Positions 26,983-35,964 are shown, counted from the stretch's first letter. The stretch: 64,000 nt of DNA from Brachybacterium sp. SGAir0954 (GCF_005490785.1 NZ_CP027295.1:744001-808000); one strand, 5' to 3'. The notes: generated by a model not told the origin, from the sequence alone. Translations and numbers: made by a program.

Positions 26983-27001
26983 GCCCACCACCGTAGGAGC
27001 C

Positions 27002-28141
27002 TCAGGCGGGCAGGCCCAGCTCCGCGGCCAGCAGCGGCCGCATCTGCTCCACGAGCGGGCGGTACGAGCGCCTTCCCCTCGCGCGCCGGGCGAGGTGCAC
27101 GAGCATGCCGGTGCGCTCGTAGGCGGTCCAGGCGCGCATCCGCTCCCGCAGCGAGGGGAGGTCCGCGATCGCGTCGGGCACAGGTCCCAGCCGCCTCCGT
27201 GACTCGAGGTAGACGTGGACGAACCCGGCCACGGCCTCCTCGTCCATCGGCACGTACCAGGGGCCGGCGTGCACGGAGCCTCCGATGATCGCGAGGTCCC
27301 GGGCGGGGTCGTCGGCCTGCGCCCACTCGAAGTCGATGTACTGGACCCGGGGGACCTCCGACCCCGGAGCTTCGTCCCACATGATGTTCGTGGCGCACAG
27401 GTCGCCGTGGGTGAGGGCGAAGGCGTCGAGGGAGCCGATCTGCTCCTCGACGCCGGCGACCCGGGCGAGGGTCGCCTCGAGGAACGGCTCGAGCTCGTGC
27501 TCGGCGATCACCGCGGCCGCGTGCTCGCGCCAGTCGGCGACGGCCCCGGCGACCTCCGCGATCAGGGACGGAGTGGTCGTGGGGACCGCGTCCCAGGGGG
27601 CCGCGCCGAAGGAGACGGGGCCGCGGCCCGGGGCGGCGACCGTGTGCAGGCGGGCGAGGAGCTCCGCGTGCGCGGCGAGGTGCGTCGTCGTCCAGGCGCC
27701 GGGTGCGGCGGCCGTGCCGGGCACCTCGCTGGTCACGACGTAGGGGACCCCGAGCGGGCTCGCGGCGGGATCATCCGCGTAGGCGATCGGCTCGGGCCCC
27801 ACCTCGACGGGCGCGAGGGCGAGGGCCGCGATCTCGTGGGCGAGGGACTGCGGCAGCTCCGCGGGGTCGACGTGGGGGACGCGCACCAGCAGCGGGGCGT
27901 TCTCCTGCGGGGCGACGCGCCAGGCGGCGAAGTGCTCGCCGACGCCCAGCAGCGACACCCGCGCCGCGCCGGAGAGCGAGGCGGGGAGAACGGACTTGTG
28001 CAGGCCGGGGAGCCGCACCGGCGAGGTGGCGTCCCGCAGCGGGAGGACGAGGGTCCCGTGGCGCCAGGCCTCGAGGATCCGCTCGCCGGTCTCCGGGCGG
28101 GCAGCCGCGGGCAGGTCCTCGTCGAGCTGTTCCTCCGCCAC
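27002..28141 (-). CDS. Phosphotransferase of the APH/choline kinase fold
   Basis: 379 residues from GTG at 28141, which has GAGGAGG upstream. The kinase core includes ALTHGDLCATNIMWD (catalytic loop) and VQYIDFEWAQADDPARDLAII (metal-binding DFE). The pattern NxxWD...IDFEW resembles choline/ethanolamine kinase-type aminoglycoside phosphotransferase-family proteins. The N-terminal 60 residues (LRDATSPVRLPGLHKSVLP) are not typical. It may phosphorylate an amino-alcohol or sugar; resistance to an antibiotic is possible but not supported. It is the first gene of a probable pair with the fructosamine kinase gene. Confidence 0.78.
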   Translation of the reverse strand: MAEEQLDEDLPAAARPETGERILEAWRHGTLVLPLRDATSPVRLPGLHKSVLPASLSGAARVSLLGVGEHFAAWRVAPQENAPLLVRVPHVDPAELPQSLAHEIAALALAPVEVGPEPIAYADDPAASPLGVPYVVTSEVPGTAAAPGAWTTTHLAAHAELLARLHTVAAPGRGPVSFGAAPWDAVPTTTPSLIAEVAGAVADWREHAAAVIAEHELEPFLEATLARVAGVEEQIGSLDAFALTHGDLCATNIMWDEAPGSEVPRVQYIDFEWAQADDPARDLAIIGGSVHAGPWYVPMDEEAVAGFVHVYLESRRRLGPVPDAIADLPSLRERMRAWTAYERTGMLVHLARRARGRRSYRPLVEQMRPLLAAELGLPA

Positions 28142-28372
28142 GCGGCCTCCTCGTTCGGAGTCTGACGGACCCCTTCATCGCTGGTCAGGGCATTCTACGC
28201 CGTGGTCGGCGGCGTCCCGGGGACCGCCGCGCCCCGCCCGGCCGCGGTGACCGAGCCGACGCCCCTCACCCGGGGGCCGCCGATGGGGTTCGCGATACCC
28301 TGGGACGATCCCGACCGGGCCCCGTGGCGGTGCCCGGACCGGTCGCACGTCCCCAACCTCGAAGGAGCTCCC

Positions 28373-29371
28373 GTGGGTGAGCTGCACCTCGGCTTCGAGA
28401 TCGCGGCTCTCGCCGTCCTCGTCGTCCTCCTCCTGGCAGATCTCCTGCTGGTCATCAAGCGGCCGCACGTGCCGTCGCTCAAGGAATGCGCGGGATGGAT
28501 CGGCTTCTACGTCGGTCTCGCGCTCGTCTTCGCCGTCGTCCTGTACCTCGTGGGCGGCATGGCGCCCGCCTCGGAGTTCGTCACCGGCTGGCTGCTCGAG
28601 TACTCGCTGAGCGTCGACAACCTCTTCGTCTTCATCGTCATCATGACGAAGTTCGCGGTGCCCAAGAAGTATCAGCAGGAAGTGCTGATGGTGGGCATCA
28701 TCATCTCGCTCATCGCGCGCGCCCTGTTCATCCTCGCGGGCTCGGTGATCATCGAGCACTTCGTGGGCGTCTTCTACCTCTTCGGCCTGTTCCTGCTGTG
28801 GACCGCGTGGAAGCAGACCCAGGAGGAGGGCGAGGACGACGGCGAGTCCTTCATCATGCGCGGGGTGCGCAAGCTGTTCCCCGTCGCGCAGGAGTACGAC
28901 GGCAACAAGCTCCGCACCCGGGTGAACGGCAAGACGATGCTCACCCCGATGCTGATGGTCTTCATCACGATCGGCCTGACCGACGTCATGTTCGCCCTCG
29001 ACTCGATCCCCGCGATCTTCGCCGTGACCCGGAACCCGTTCCTCGTGTTCACCGCGAACCTCTTCGCGCTCATGGGCCTGCGCCAGCTGTACTTCCTGCT
29101 GGGCGGCCTCATGGAGCGCCTCGCGTACCTGCACTACGGCATCGCGATCATCCTCGGCTTCATCGGCGTGAAACTGCTGATCCACGCGATCCACGAGGCG
29201 CCGCTGCACTTCATCCCCGGCTTCGAGATCCTCGAGAAGATCCCCGAGGTGCCGATCTGGCTCTCGCTCACGGTGATCGTCGTGTCGATGGCCGGTGCGG
29301 TCGCCGCCTCGCTGCTGTTCCCGCCCAGGAGCTCCGGCTCCGACGAGGACGCGGAGATCACGCAGCACTGA
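28373..29371 (+). CDS. TerC family integral membrane protein
   Basis: 332 residues and about eight membrane helices. Conserved acidic motifs are present: LLEYSLSVDNLFVFIVIM and TDVMFALDSIPAIFAVTRNPFLVFTANLFALMGLRQLYFLL, which are thought to bind or export Mn2+ (Alx/MntP-related) or confer tellurite tolerance. The start is GTG at 28373 with GAAGGAG 6 nt upstream. A GATACCCT element is present about 70 bp before it. No yybP-ykoY manganese riboswitch could be recognised in the 231-bp leader. A strong terminator hairpin follows. Confidence 0.9.
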   Translation: MGELHLGFEIAALAVLVVLLLADLLLVIKRPHVPSLKECAGWIGFYVGLALVFAVVLYLVGGMAPASEFVTGWLLEYSLSVDNLFVFIVIMTKFAVPKKYQQEVLMVGIIISLIARALFILAGSVIIEHFVGVFYLFGLFLLWTAWKQTQEEGEDDGESFIMRGVRKLFPVAQEYDGNKLRTRVNGKTMLTPMLMVFITIGLTDVMFALDSIPAIFAVTRNPFLVFTANLFALMGLRQLYFLLGGLMERLAYLHYGIAIILGFIGVKLLIHAIHEAPLHFIPGFEILEKIPEVPIWLSLTVIVVSMAGAVAASLLFPPRSSGSDEDAEITQH

Positions 29372-29400
29372 CCAGCGGGTGCTGACCACCCACTGCTGAC

Positions 29401-29440
29401 CCGAGGGGCCGGCCGGCGCGACAGCCGGCCGGCCCCTCGG
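29401..29440. terminator. 17-bp stem-loop after terC
   Basis: CCGAGGGGCCGGCCGGC at 29401-29417 pairs exactly with 29424-29440; the loop is GCGACA. It lies between convergent terC and SDR genes and could serve both strands. Confidence 0.65.
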
Positions 29441-29480
29441 GCGTCCGTCCCCGGGTGGGGGGTGCCGGCGTCGACCGTGC

Positions 29481-30290
29481 TCAGACGGCGGGCGTCGCGA
29501 AGCCCCCGTTGGACAGCAGCAGCTGCCCACGGATCCACCGGCCCCGCTCGGAGAGCAGGAAGCGCACCAGGTCCGCGACCGTGCCCGGCCCACCGAGCTC
29601 CCCGCCCGGGGTCTGCGCGGCGCCGGCGTCCCGCACCTCGTCCGTCATCCAGCCGGTGTCGATCGGGCCCGGGTTCACGACGTTCGTGCGGATGCCGCGA
29701 TCGGCGAGCTCATGGGTGCCCGCGAGCACCAGGCGGTCCAGAGCCCCCTTCGTGGCGCCGTAGGGCAGGTTGTGCGTGGTGTGGTCGCTCGTGAGCGCGA
29801 TGACGGCGCCGCCGTCGGCCGCCGGCGCGCCCTCCTCGCGCAGCGGGACCTGCTCGGCGAAGGCCTTCATGAGCAGCCAGCTGGCGCGCACGTTCACCGC
29901 GTAGTGGCGGTCGAAGCTCTCGACGGTCGTGTCCAGGATCGAGGAGTCCACGGACTCGCAGTGCGCCATGACGAGCGCGCCGAGCGGCCCCAGCTGCTCA
30001 TGGGCCTCGGCCACGAGGCGCGGCGGCACCGCGGGATCGGCGAGGTCGCCGTCCAGCAGCACCACCTCCGTGCCCTCCGCGCGGAGCTCCTCGGCGAGGT
30101 CGGTGACGTCGGAGGGCTCGCCGTTCACCCGGCGGTCGTAGGCGTCCAGGGAGGACAGGGCCAGGGCGAAGCCGTCGGCAGCGAGGCCGCGGGCCAGGGC
30201 GGCGCCGATGCCACGGCGTCGACCCACCCCGGTGAGCAGGGCGGCGCGGGGCGGGGCGGGGGAGACGGGGAAGCCGGCGGGGGACATCAT
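29481..30290 (-). CDS. SDR family oxidoreductase
   Basis: 269 residues. The classical SDR elements are present: cofactor loop LLTGVGRRRGIGAALARGLA, DLADPAVP, catalytic Ser in VIALTSDHTTHN, YGATK (Tyr-x-x-x-Lys) and the end RWIRGQLLLSNGGFATP. The N-terminal TGVGRRRGIG variant and a long insert (SLDAYDRRVNGEPSDVTDLAEELRAEG, residues about 45-72) match the sub-group often annotated as 3-ketoacyl-ACP reductase-like. Substrate unknown. Two start ATGs (30290, 30287) are adjacent. Confidence 0.88.
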   Translation of the reverse strand: MMSPAGFPVSPAPPRAALLTGVGRRRGIGAALARGLAADGFALALSSLDAYDRRVNGEPSDVTDLAEELRAEGTEVVLLDGDLADPAVPPRLVAEAHEQLGPLGALVMAHCESVDSSILDTTVESFDRHYAVNVRASWLLMKAFAEQVPLREEGAPAADGGAVIALTSDHTTHNLPYGATKGALDRLVLAGTHELADRGIRTNVVNPGPIDTGWMTDEVRDAGAAQTPGGELGGPGTVADLVRFLLSERGRWIRGQLLLSNGGFATPAV

Positions 30291-30354
30291 GGGCCGACGG
30301 TAGGTCCCGGCAGCGGCCCGTGGCCAGGTCTTTTCCCGGGCAGGCCGCGCCGGG

Positions 30355-30918
30355 TCAGCCCTCGTCGGTCCGGTCCCAGACCACGTGGCCGTCCTCGTCG
30401 AGCCGGGCGCCGGCGCTCGGCTCGTGCGGCCGCTGCTGGCCCGAGTGCATCAGGTCCAGCACCTCGGCCCCGTGCTCGAGCAGCATCACGTCGGCGATGA
30501 GGCGACGATGGCAGCGCCACCAGACCGCCTCCGAGCACATCACCGCGGTGCGCTCGCGCGCCACGTCAACCCGCAGCTCCGTGATCCCGGCCCGGAACTC
30601 CTCGCTGCGGGTCCAGGCGGCGTAGGCGCGGAACTGGGCGACCCGCCACCAGGGGTCCCGGGTGGCGGTGTCCTCCTCCGTCGTGAGCCGTCGCCGCCCG
30701 CCCAGGCGCTCGTCCCAGCGGTAGTCGATACCGGCGCCGCGGCAGATCTCCTCGACCTTGCCGCGGGCGGCGGCGTCGTTCGTCCGGGACCCCGGGAAGC
30801 GGCGCACGTCCACCAGCTGCCGGATGCCCGCGCCCGTCAGCAGATCGGCGAGCTCCTCCGGCTCCAGTCGACCATGACCGACGGTGAGCAGCGCGGGGGA
30901 GGGCACCTCCGCGGTCAC
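30355..30918 (-). CDS. DUF488 family protein
   Basis: 187 residues. The family core is plain: LLTVGHGRLEPEELADLLTGAGIRQLVDVRRFPGSR and RERTAVMCSEAVWWRCHRRLIADVML, with the conserved Cys/His cluster (CxE...CHR) that may bind a metal or form an active site. Function is unknown. The GTG at 30918 overlaps the stop of a 17-codon mini-ORF (30915-30968) by GTGA and has no good ribosome site of its own, so translation is probably coupled to the mini-ORF. Confidence 0.85.
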   Translation of the reverse strand: MTAEVPSPALLTVGHGRLEPEELADLLTGAGIRQLVDVRRFPGSRTNDAAARGKVEEICRGAGIDYRWDERLGGRRRLTTEEDTATRDPWWRVAQFRAYAAWTRSEEFRAGITELRVDVARERTAVMCSEAVWWRCHRRLIADVMLLEHGAEVLDLMHSGQQRPHEPSAGARLDEDGHVVWDRTDEG

Positions 30919-30968
30919 GCTCGCGGGCCGTTCAGAGCGACCGCCTGGACCGGTTCGTGCTTCGTCAT
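30915..30968 (-). CDS. 17-residue mini-ORF coupled to DUF488 gene
   Basis: ATG at 30968 is preceded by GAGAGGA with 7-nt spacing; the peptide reads MTKHEPVQAVALNGPRA and its TGA overlaps the DUF488 GTG. The good ribosome site and exact overlap suggest that ribosomes terminate here and restart on DUF488. It could be a regulatory leader peptide or just a device for coupling; the sequence is not recognised. Confidence 0.4.
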   Translation of the reverse strand: MTKHEPVQAVALNGPRA

Positions 30969-31006
30969 CGTCGTTCCTCTCAGTCGGGGAGAAGGGTCCG
31001 CGGCGC

Positions 31007-31582
31007 TCAGGGACCCGCGAGCACCTCGGCGGTGCTGCGCAGGTCCACCTGCGGCGGGAACAGGCTCATGGTGTGCAGGGCGGCCGTGGCGTTCTCCGCG
31101 GCGGAGGCCGCACAGGCATCGGCGACCACGGCGACGTGCGCCCCGGCGTCGGCCGCGGCGAGCACCGTCGTGATGACGCAGCAGTCCGTGGAGACCCCGG
31201 TGACCAGCAGCTGCGGGGCGTGGCCGACCACGCCGGCGAGCTGCGGCCCCCATTTGCCGAAGCTCGGCTCGTCGATCGTGGGGTGGGCGGAGAGCTCCGC
31301 GGCGCCGTCCACCAGCGCGTAGAGCGGATCGGTCGCGGGGACGTCGGCGAAAGGCCAGGCCGCGAAGTAGTCGCCCCAGGCGGTCGAGCGGTCCGCGGTG
31401 GGCAGCCAGCGGGTGAGCAGGGTCCGCTCCGGCCCCACCGCGGCGGCGAGCTCGCGGATCCGCTCCCACGCCCCCTCCCAGAAGGGGGACGCCCAGTCCG
31501 AGGCGGGGTCGGCGAAGATCCGCTGCGCGTCCACGACCAGCAGCCACGGCTCCCGGTCGGTCGCGGGCTCCGCGGCGCTCAT
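31007..31582 (-). CDS. Isochorismatase family cysteine hydrolase
   Basis: 191 residues. The catalytic triad of this family can be placed at Asp18 (LLVVDAQRIF), Lys110 (PSFGKWGPQL) and Cys135 (GVSTDCCVITTV), with the non-proline cis peptide region before it. Such enzymes cleave amides or ureido compounds (nicotinamidase, N-carbamoyl and ureidoacrylate amidases) or isochorismate. Its ATG overlaps the stop of an NCS1 nucleobase-type permease by 4 nt, so the substrate is probably a nitrogen heterocycle or derived amide that the permease brings in. Confidence 0.88.
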   Translation of the reverse strand: MSAAEPATDREPWLLVVDAQRIFADPASDWASPFWEGAWERIRELAAAVGPERTLLTRWLPTADRSTAWGDYFAAWPFADVPATDPLYALVDGAAELSAHPTIDEPSFGKWGPQLAGVVGHAPQLLVTGVSTDCCVITTVLAAADAGAHVAVVADACAASAAENATAALHTMSLFPPQVDLRSTAEVLAGP

Positions 31583-33060
31583 GCGGTCGCCTCCTGCCGG
31601 CGGATCCGGCCGCGCCGCGCCACGAGCGTCACCAGGAAGCCGAGCACGAGCGCGAGCAGCACGCCCACGTTCGCGTACGCCCAGTTCCCCTCCCAGTACG
31701 GACCCGCGGGATCGTCGACGTAGGTGCCCAGGCCCAGAGGCTCCAGGAGGTAGCCCTGCCAGTTGTTCCAGGGGGCGTCGGCCGCATAGGAGTTCACGAC
31801 GAGGCCCCAGCCGAGCACCGAGACCACGACCAGGGTGACGATGCTCGTCCAGTCGACGGCGCCGTAGCGGCCGCGGGGGTCGAACAGGGCCTGCTCGTCG
31901 TAGTCGCGGCGGCGGGTGAGGACGTCCGCGATGAGGATGCCCGCCCAGCCGGCGATCGGCACGCCGAGCGTGATGAGGAAGCTCTGGAAGGGGCCGATGA
32001 AGCTCGTCGCGAAGAATGCGACCCAGATCGTGCCGACGGTGAGGATCACGCCGTCCACCGCGGCGGCCGCCGGGCGCGGGATGCGGATGCCGAGGCTCAG
32101 CAGGGTCAGGCCCGAGGAGTAGATGCCGAGCACCGCACCGGAGACGAGGGTCAGCACGGCGACGATCCAGAAGGGGATCAGCGCCCACAGCGGCAGGATC
32201 GAGACGAGCGCGCCGATCGGGTCCCCGGAGATCGCCTCGGAGAGGGTCTGGTCCGAGCCCGCGAGCAGCAGGCCGAACACCACGAGCACGACGGGCGCCG
32301 CCGCCCCGCCCACCGTGTTCCACAGGACGATCGAGCCGTCCGAGGCGGTGCGCCGCTGGTAGCGGGACCAGTCCGCCGCGATGTTGATCCAGCCCAGGCC
32401 GAAGCCCGTCATCACCATCACCAGCGCGCCGATCATCGCCTGCGGCGGCCCCGAGGGCATCGAGGCGACGGCCTGCCAGTCGATGTGCGGCACCGTGAGC
32501 ACCATGAACAGGATCGTCATGATCCCGGTCGCCCAGGTCAGGACCGACTGCAGGCGCATGATCGTGTGATAGCCGAGCACGCTCGCCGTGACGATCAGCG
32601 CCGCGATGAGGACCGCGGCGATCACCGTGACCGCGCGGCCCGAGGCGACGCCCAGCGTGCTGAACACGGTCGCCGTCGCGAGCACCGCGGAGATCGCGAG
32701 CGAGGTCTCCCATCCGATCGACGTGAGCCACGAGATGATGCCCGGCAGCTTCTGCCCGTGCACGCCGAACGCGGCCCGGGACAGCACCATCGTCGGCGCG
32801 CTGCCGCGCTTCCCGGCGATCGCGACGAGCCCGCACAGCGCGAAGCTGATGACGATGCCGATCACCGCGACGACGCTCGCCTGCCAGAAGCTGATGCCGA
32901 AGCCCAGCAGGTAGGAGCCGTAGCTCATGCCGAACACGGAGATGTTCGCGGCGAACCACGGCCACACGAGATCGCGCGGGCGGGCGGTGCGCTCCGACTC
33001 GGCGATGATCTCGATGCCGGTGGTCTCGATGAGGCCGGGGGTGGGAGAGGGGGTCGTCAT
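31579..33060 (-). CDS. NCS1 family cytosine/purine-type permease
   Basis: 493 residues and about twelve membrane helices. The N-terminus TARPRDLVWPWFAANISVFGMSYGSYLLGFG, the stretch KRGSAPTMVLSRAAFGVHGQKLPGIISWLTSIGWE and FGLGWINIAADWSRYQRR are typical of Na+- or H+-coupled nucleobase-cation-symport-1 transporters (CodB/PucI relatives). It forms an operon with the isochorismatase-family hydrolase, so uptake of a purine/pyrimidine or allantoin-like nitrogen source followed by amide cleavage is a reasonable guess. Confidence 0.9.
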   Translation of the reverse strand: MTTPSPTPGLIETTGIEIIAESERTARPRDLVWPWFAANISVFGMSYGSYLLGFGISFWQASVVAVIGIVISFALCGLVAIAGKRGSAPTMVLSRAAFGVHGQKLPGIISWLTSIGWETSLAISAVLATATVFSTLGVASGRAVTVIAAVLIAALIVTASVLGYHTIMRLQSVLTWATGIMTILFMVLTVPHIDWQAVASMPSGPPQAMIGALVMVMTGFGLGWINIAADWSRYQRRTASDGSIVLWNTVGGAAAPVVLVVFGLLLAGSDQTLSEAISGDPIGALVSILPLWALIPFWIVAVLTLVSGAVLGIYSSGLTLLSLGIRIPRPAAAAVDGVILTVGTIWVAFFATSFIGPFQSFLITLGVPIAGWAGILIADVLTRRRDYDEQALFDPRGRYGAVDWTSIVTLVVVSVLGWGLVVNSYAADAPWNNWQGYLLEPLGLGTYVDDPAGPYWEGNWAYANVGVLLALVLGFLVTLVARRGRIRRQEATA

Positions 33061-33276
33061 GGTCCGCTCCGAGGAAGAGGAGATCCGAAGGGGAAGGGCG
33101 CCCGTGCGGGGCACTGGCGGAAGTCTCCCACGTCACAGCGCCGCCGTGGGTTCCCTGCGTCATGGCGGCGCAGGTCCGCTCAGGCATACCCTCGGAAGGT
33201 CGTGGCCCCCGGCCCGCACCCTCCCCCCTCCCGCCGACGGGCCCCCGTCGGCCCTCCCCTGCTTCCCAGGAGCCGT

Positions 33277-34332
33277 GTGTCCTCGTCCCCGTCCCGCCTG
33301 CACCGCCTCGTCAGCCTCGCGCCGCCGCGCTACGACCACATCCCCGCCGCCCGGATCTCCCTGGGCCTCGCGATCCCGCTGGCGACGCTGCTGCTCACGG
33401 GGCACCTGGGATGGGCGATGTTCGCCGGCTTCGGGGCCTTCACCGGCATCTACTCGCGCTACGAGCCCACCCGGGACCGGTTCCGCCGGCAGTCGCAGGC
33501 CGGGGCGATGCTCGTGGTGTGCGTGACGATCGGCGCGCTGCTCGCGCAGCTCACGACGGCGGCGCCCGGCATGACCGGGAAGATCGCGATCATCGTCGTC
33601 ACCGCGCTCGTGGCGGGCGGCTCCGCCGTCTTCGTCAGCTCCCGCGGCCTCAAGCCGGGCGGCGCGATCTTCCCCGTCTTCGCGGTCGCCGCGGTGGCCT
33701 CCGCCCCGCCGGCCGCCCCGGTCTGGGTCGCGGCCCTCGTCGCCGCGTGCTGCGCGGCGCTGTGCGTGGGCCTCGGCCTGCTGGGCCACTGGGCGGGGGA
33801 GCGGCACCCGGGCGTCGTCCTCTCCACCGACCACCTGCACGCCTCGCGCGCCGAGCGCACCGCCGAGTTCCTCCGCTACACGATCGCCGCGCTCGGGGCG
33901 GGGCTGCTGGGCCTGCTCTCCGGGCTGCCCTTCCCCTACTGGGCTCAGGTCGCGGCCGTCGCCCCGCTCGCCCCGCTCGGCTACTCCGCCCAGGTGGAGC
34001 GGGGCCTGCAGCGCGTCGTCGGCACGACCCTCGGCATCGTCACCACCGCTTTTCTGCTCTCCTTCCCCGCGGAGCCCTGGCAGCTCGTCGTGTGGGTCGT
34101 GCTGCTGCAGTTCCTCGCCGAGCTGTACGTGCTGCGCAATTACGCGATGGCGCTCCTGTTCATCACCCCGCTCGCCCTGCTCATGGTGCAGCTGGGCCAT
34201 CCCCAGCCGGCCGGGCCCATGCTGCGGGCGCGCGTGCTCGAGACCGCGATCGGCGTCGCCGTGGGCCTCGTGATGATCCTCGGGCGGCGCGCGCTCGAGC
34301 GGCGCCGCGCGCGGCGGGCCGTCGTCGGCTGA
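33277..34332 (+). CDS. FUSC family membrane protein
   Basis: 351 residues from GTG at 33277 with CCAGGAGCC just upstream. Membrane helices occur in two sets, as in FUSC/aromatic acid exporter proteins: ISLGLAIPLATLLLTGHLGWAMFAGFGAFTGIYSRYEPTRDR early and LPFPYWAQVAAVAPLAPLGYSAQVERGLQRVVGTTLG later (the HRVxGTxxG type of motif). Basic RRxxxRR tail at the C-terminus. Probable inner-membrane exporter or channel; substrate unknown. Single gene between divergent and co-directional neighbours. Confidence 0.82.
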   Translation: MSSSPSRLHRLVSLAPPRYDHIPAARISLGLAIPLATLLLTGHLGWAMFAGFGAFTGIYSRYEPTRDRFRRQSQAGAMLVVCVTIGALLAQLTTAAPGMTGKIAIIVVTALVAGGSAVFVSSRGLKPGGAIFPVFAVAAVASAPPAAPVWVAALVAACCAALCVGLGLLGHWAGERHPGVVLSTDHLHASRAERTAEFLRYTIAALGAGLLGLLSGLPFPYWAQVAAVAPLAPLGYSAQVERGLQRVVGTTLGIVTTAFLLSFPAEPWQLVVWVVLLQFLAELYVLRNYAMALLFITPLALLMVQLGHPQPAGPMLRARVLETAIGVAVGLVMILGRRALERRRARRAVVG

Positions 34333-34393
34333 GGCCGCCCGCCCCCTGGTCCGCCCTCGCCGAGTCGAGCCCGGAGTCGTAACGTGCGGCTCC

Positions 34394-35224
34394 ATGACCA
34401 CCGCCGACGCCCCCGCCACCCCGGCAGGCCCTGCCTACACCCACGGCTACGGGGAGGCCGTGCTCGACAGCCACCGCGCCCGCACCGCAGCGAACTCAGC
34501 CGGTCACCTGCTCCCGCATCTGCGCCCCGGGCAGCGGCTGCTCGACGTCGGCTCCGGCGCGGGCACCATCACCGCGGATCTCGCCCGGATCGTCGGCCCC
34601 GCGAACGTCACCGCCCTCGAGGTGGGGGAGGAGTCCGCGGCGATCACCCGCGCGGAGCTCCACCGGCAGGGACTCTCCGAGGTCCAGGTGGTCGTCGGGG
34701 ACGCGCAGGCGCTGCCCTTCGCGGACGACGCGTTCGACGTCGTCCACGCCCACCAGGTGCTCCAGCACCTCCCGCGTCCCGTCGACGCGCTCGCCGAGGC
34801 CCGGCGCGTGACCCGCCCCGGTGGCCTCGTCGCCGCCCGGGACAGCGACTACGAGGGCTTCCGCTGGTTCCCCGAGGACCCGCGCCTGGACCGCTGGCTG
34901 CGCCTCTACCTCGACGTGGCGCGCGCCAACGGCGGCACCCCGGACGCCGGTCGCCGCCTGCTCGCCTGGGCACACGAGGCCGGGTTCACGCAGGTCACGC
35001 CCGGTGCCTCCACCTGGCTGCACGCGACCCCGGAGGCGCGCGAGGCGTGGGCCCGCACCTGGTCCGGTCGCATCACGAGCGATCCCCTCGCCGCGCAGCT
35101 CGAGCGGGAGGGCCGGGCTGACGCCGCCGCGCGCGAGGACGTGGCCGCCGCGTTCCGCGACTGGGCTGATTCGGAGGACGCCTGGTTCGTGCTCCTCCAC
35201 GGCGAGATCGTCGCGACCGTCTGA
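34394..35224 (+). CDS. Class I SAM-dependent methyltransferase
   Basis: 276 residues. The SAM-binding Rossmann motifs are LLDVGSGAGTITADLARIVG (motif I), ALEVGEES and VVVGDAQALPFADDAFDVVHAHQVLQHLPRPVDALAEARRVTRPGGLVAARDSDYEGF (motifs II-III region), of the UbiE/Methyltransferase-11 type. The C-terminus holds a helical lid (WARTWSGRITSDPLAAQLER). Substrate unknown; a small metabolite is likely. TAACGT lies 8 nt before the ATG, so the message may be leaderless. Confidence 0.9.
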   Translation: MTTADAPATPAGPAYTHGYGEAVLDSHRARTAANSAGHLLPHLRPGQRLLDVGSGAGTITADLARIVGPANVTALEVGEESAAITRAELHRQGLSEVQVVVGDAQALPFADDAFDVVHAHQVLQHLPRPVDALAEARRVTRPGGLVAARDSDYEGFRWFPEDPRLDRWLRLYLDVARANGGTPDAGRRLLAWAHEAGFTQVTPGASTWLHATPEAREAWARTWSGRITSDPLAAQLEREGRADAAAREDVAAAFRDWADSEDAWFVLLHGEIVATV

Positions 35225-35327
35225 GGGGCGCGGGGGGCCGATGGGTCCACGGAGGGCGAGTGATCCCGTCGCCGAGCCGGACGTCCTATTCTGGGCGCGA
35301 CCACGACGTCCATCGGGAGGATCCCTC

Positions 35328-35819
35328 ATGAACCTCAGCTCCGCCGTCCTGCGCGCCGTCCCCGGTGCCTTCATCCTCAACTCCGGCATCGGAAAGCTCG
35401 GCATGGACGAGCAGACCGCCGGCTACCTCCAGTCGATGGCCGTCCACGGCATCCCAGCGGTGGAGAAGCTCTCCCCGAAGCAGTTCGGCCGCCTCGTCGC
35501 GATCGGTGAGATCGCCGTCGGCTCCTCCCTGCTGCTGCCCTTCGTCCCCACGAAGGCCGCGGGCCTCGCGCTCGCCGGCTTCTCCGGCTCGATGCTGTCG
35601 ATGTACTTCCGCACCCCGGAGATGACCGAGGCCGACGGCGTGCGCCCCACCCAGGCCGGCACCCCGCTCGCCAAGGACTCCTGGATGGCGGCGATCGCGA
35701 TCGCCCTGATCCTCGGCACCGGCTCCGGCGCCCGCGAGGCGAAGAAGGCCGCCAAGCAGGCGGAGAAGCGCGCCGCGAAGCTCGAGCGCAGCCTCGAGAA
35801 GCAGGCTCCGGCCGCCTGA
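35328..35819 (+). CDS. DoxX-like small membrane protein
   Basis: 163 residues, four membrane segments (AVLRAVPGAFILNSGIGKL, FGRLVAIGEIAVGSSLLLPF, AAGLALAGFSGSMLSMYF, DSWMAAIAIALILGTGSG) and a basic, helical tail rich in Lys/Ala/Glu (EAKKAAKQAEKRAAKLERS). The GEIAVGSSLLL...AGLxLAGFSGSML pattern fits DoxX-like/DUF4267-type proteins. Function unknown. GGGAGGATCCCTC precedes the ATG as ribosome site. Confidence 0.7.
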   Translation: MNLSSAVLRAVPGAFILNSGIGKLGMDEQTAGYLQSMAVHGIPAVEKLSPKQFGRLVAIGEIAVGSSLLLPFVPTKAAGLALAGFSGSMLSMYFRTPEMTEADGVRPTQAGTPLAKDSWMAAIAIALILGTGSGAREAKKAAKQAEKRAAKLERSLEKQAPAA

Positions 35820-35856
35820 TCCTCGCCTGGCCTCGGCCCGGCGTACCCCCGTTGCA

Positions 35857-35912
35857 TGTCCGATTGCGCGCTGTGGTTCCGTTCGTGGAACCCCGGCGCG
35901 CAATCGGGCATC
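35857..35912. repeat. Dispersed palindromic repeat, copy C
   Basis: It begins ATGTCCGATTGCGCGCTGTG and ends CGCGCAATCGGGCAT, with inner GGTTCC/GGAACC and a GTTCGT loop, 37 bp after the DoxX-like gene stop. Confidence 0.85.
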
Positions 35913-35948
35913 GAGGCGGCGGGCGATTTGCCGGAGAACGTCGACGCC

Positions 35949-35964
35949 CTGCAAGAACTTGCAG
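35949..35964. promoter_or_regulatory. CTGCAAG-AA-CTTGCAG operator (maltose-regulator type)
   Basis: Perfect 7-bp arms with a 2-bp centre. CTTGCAG/CTGCAAG elements are the known recognition words of MalR-type LacI regulators before Streptomyces alpha-amylase and maltose genes. Together with the second site it probably controls the amylase gene. Confidence 0.6.

Noticed and set aside
28142..28372. A yybP-ykoY manganese riboswitch before terC
   Set aside because: TerC-family genes often have one, but I could not find the conserved loop sequences in the 231-bp leader.
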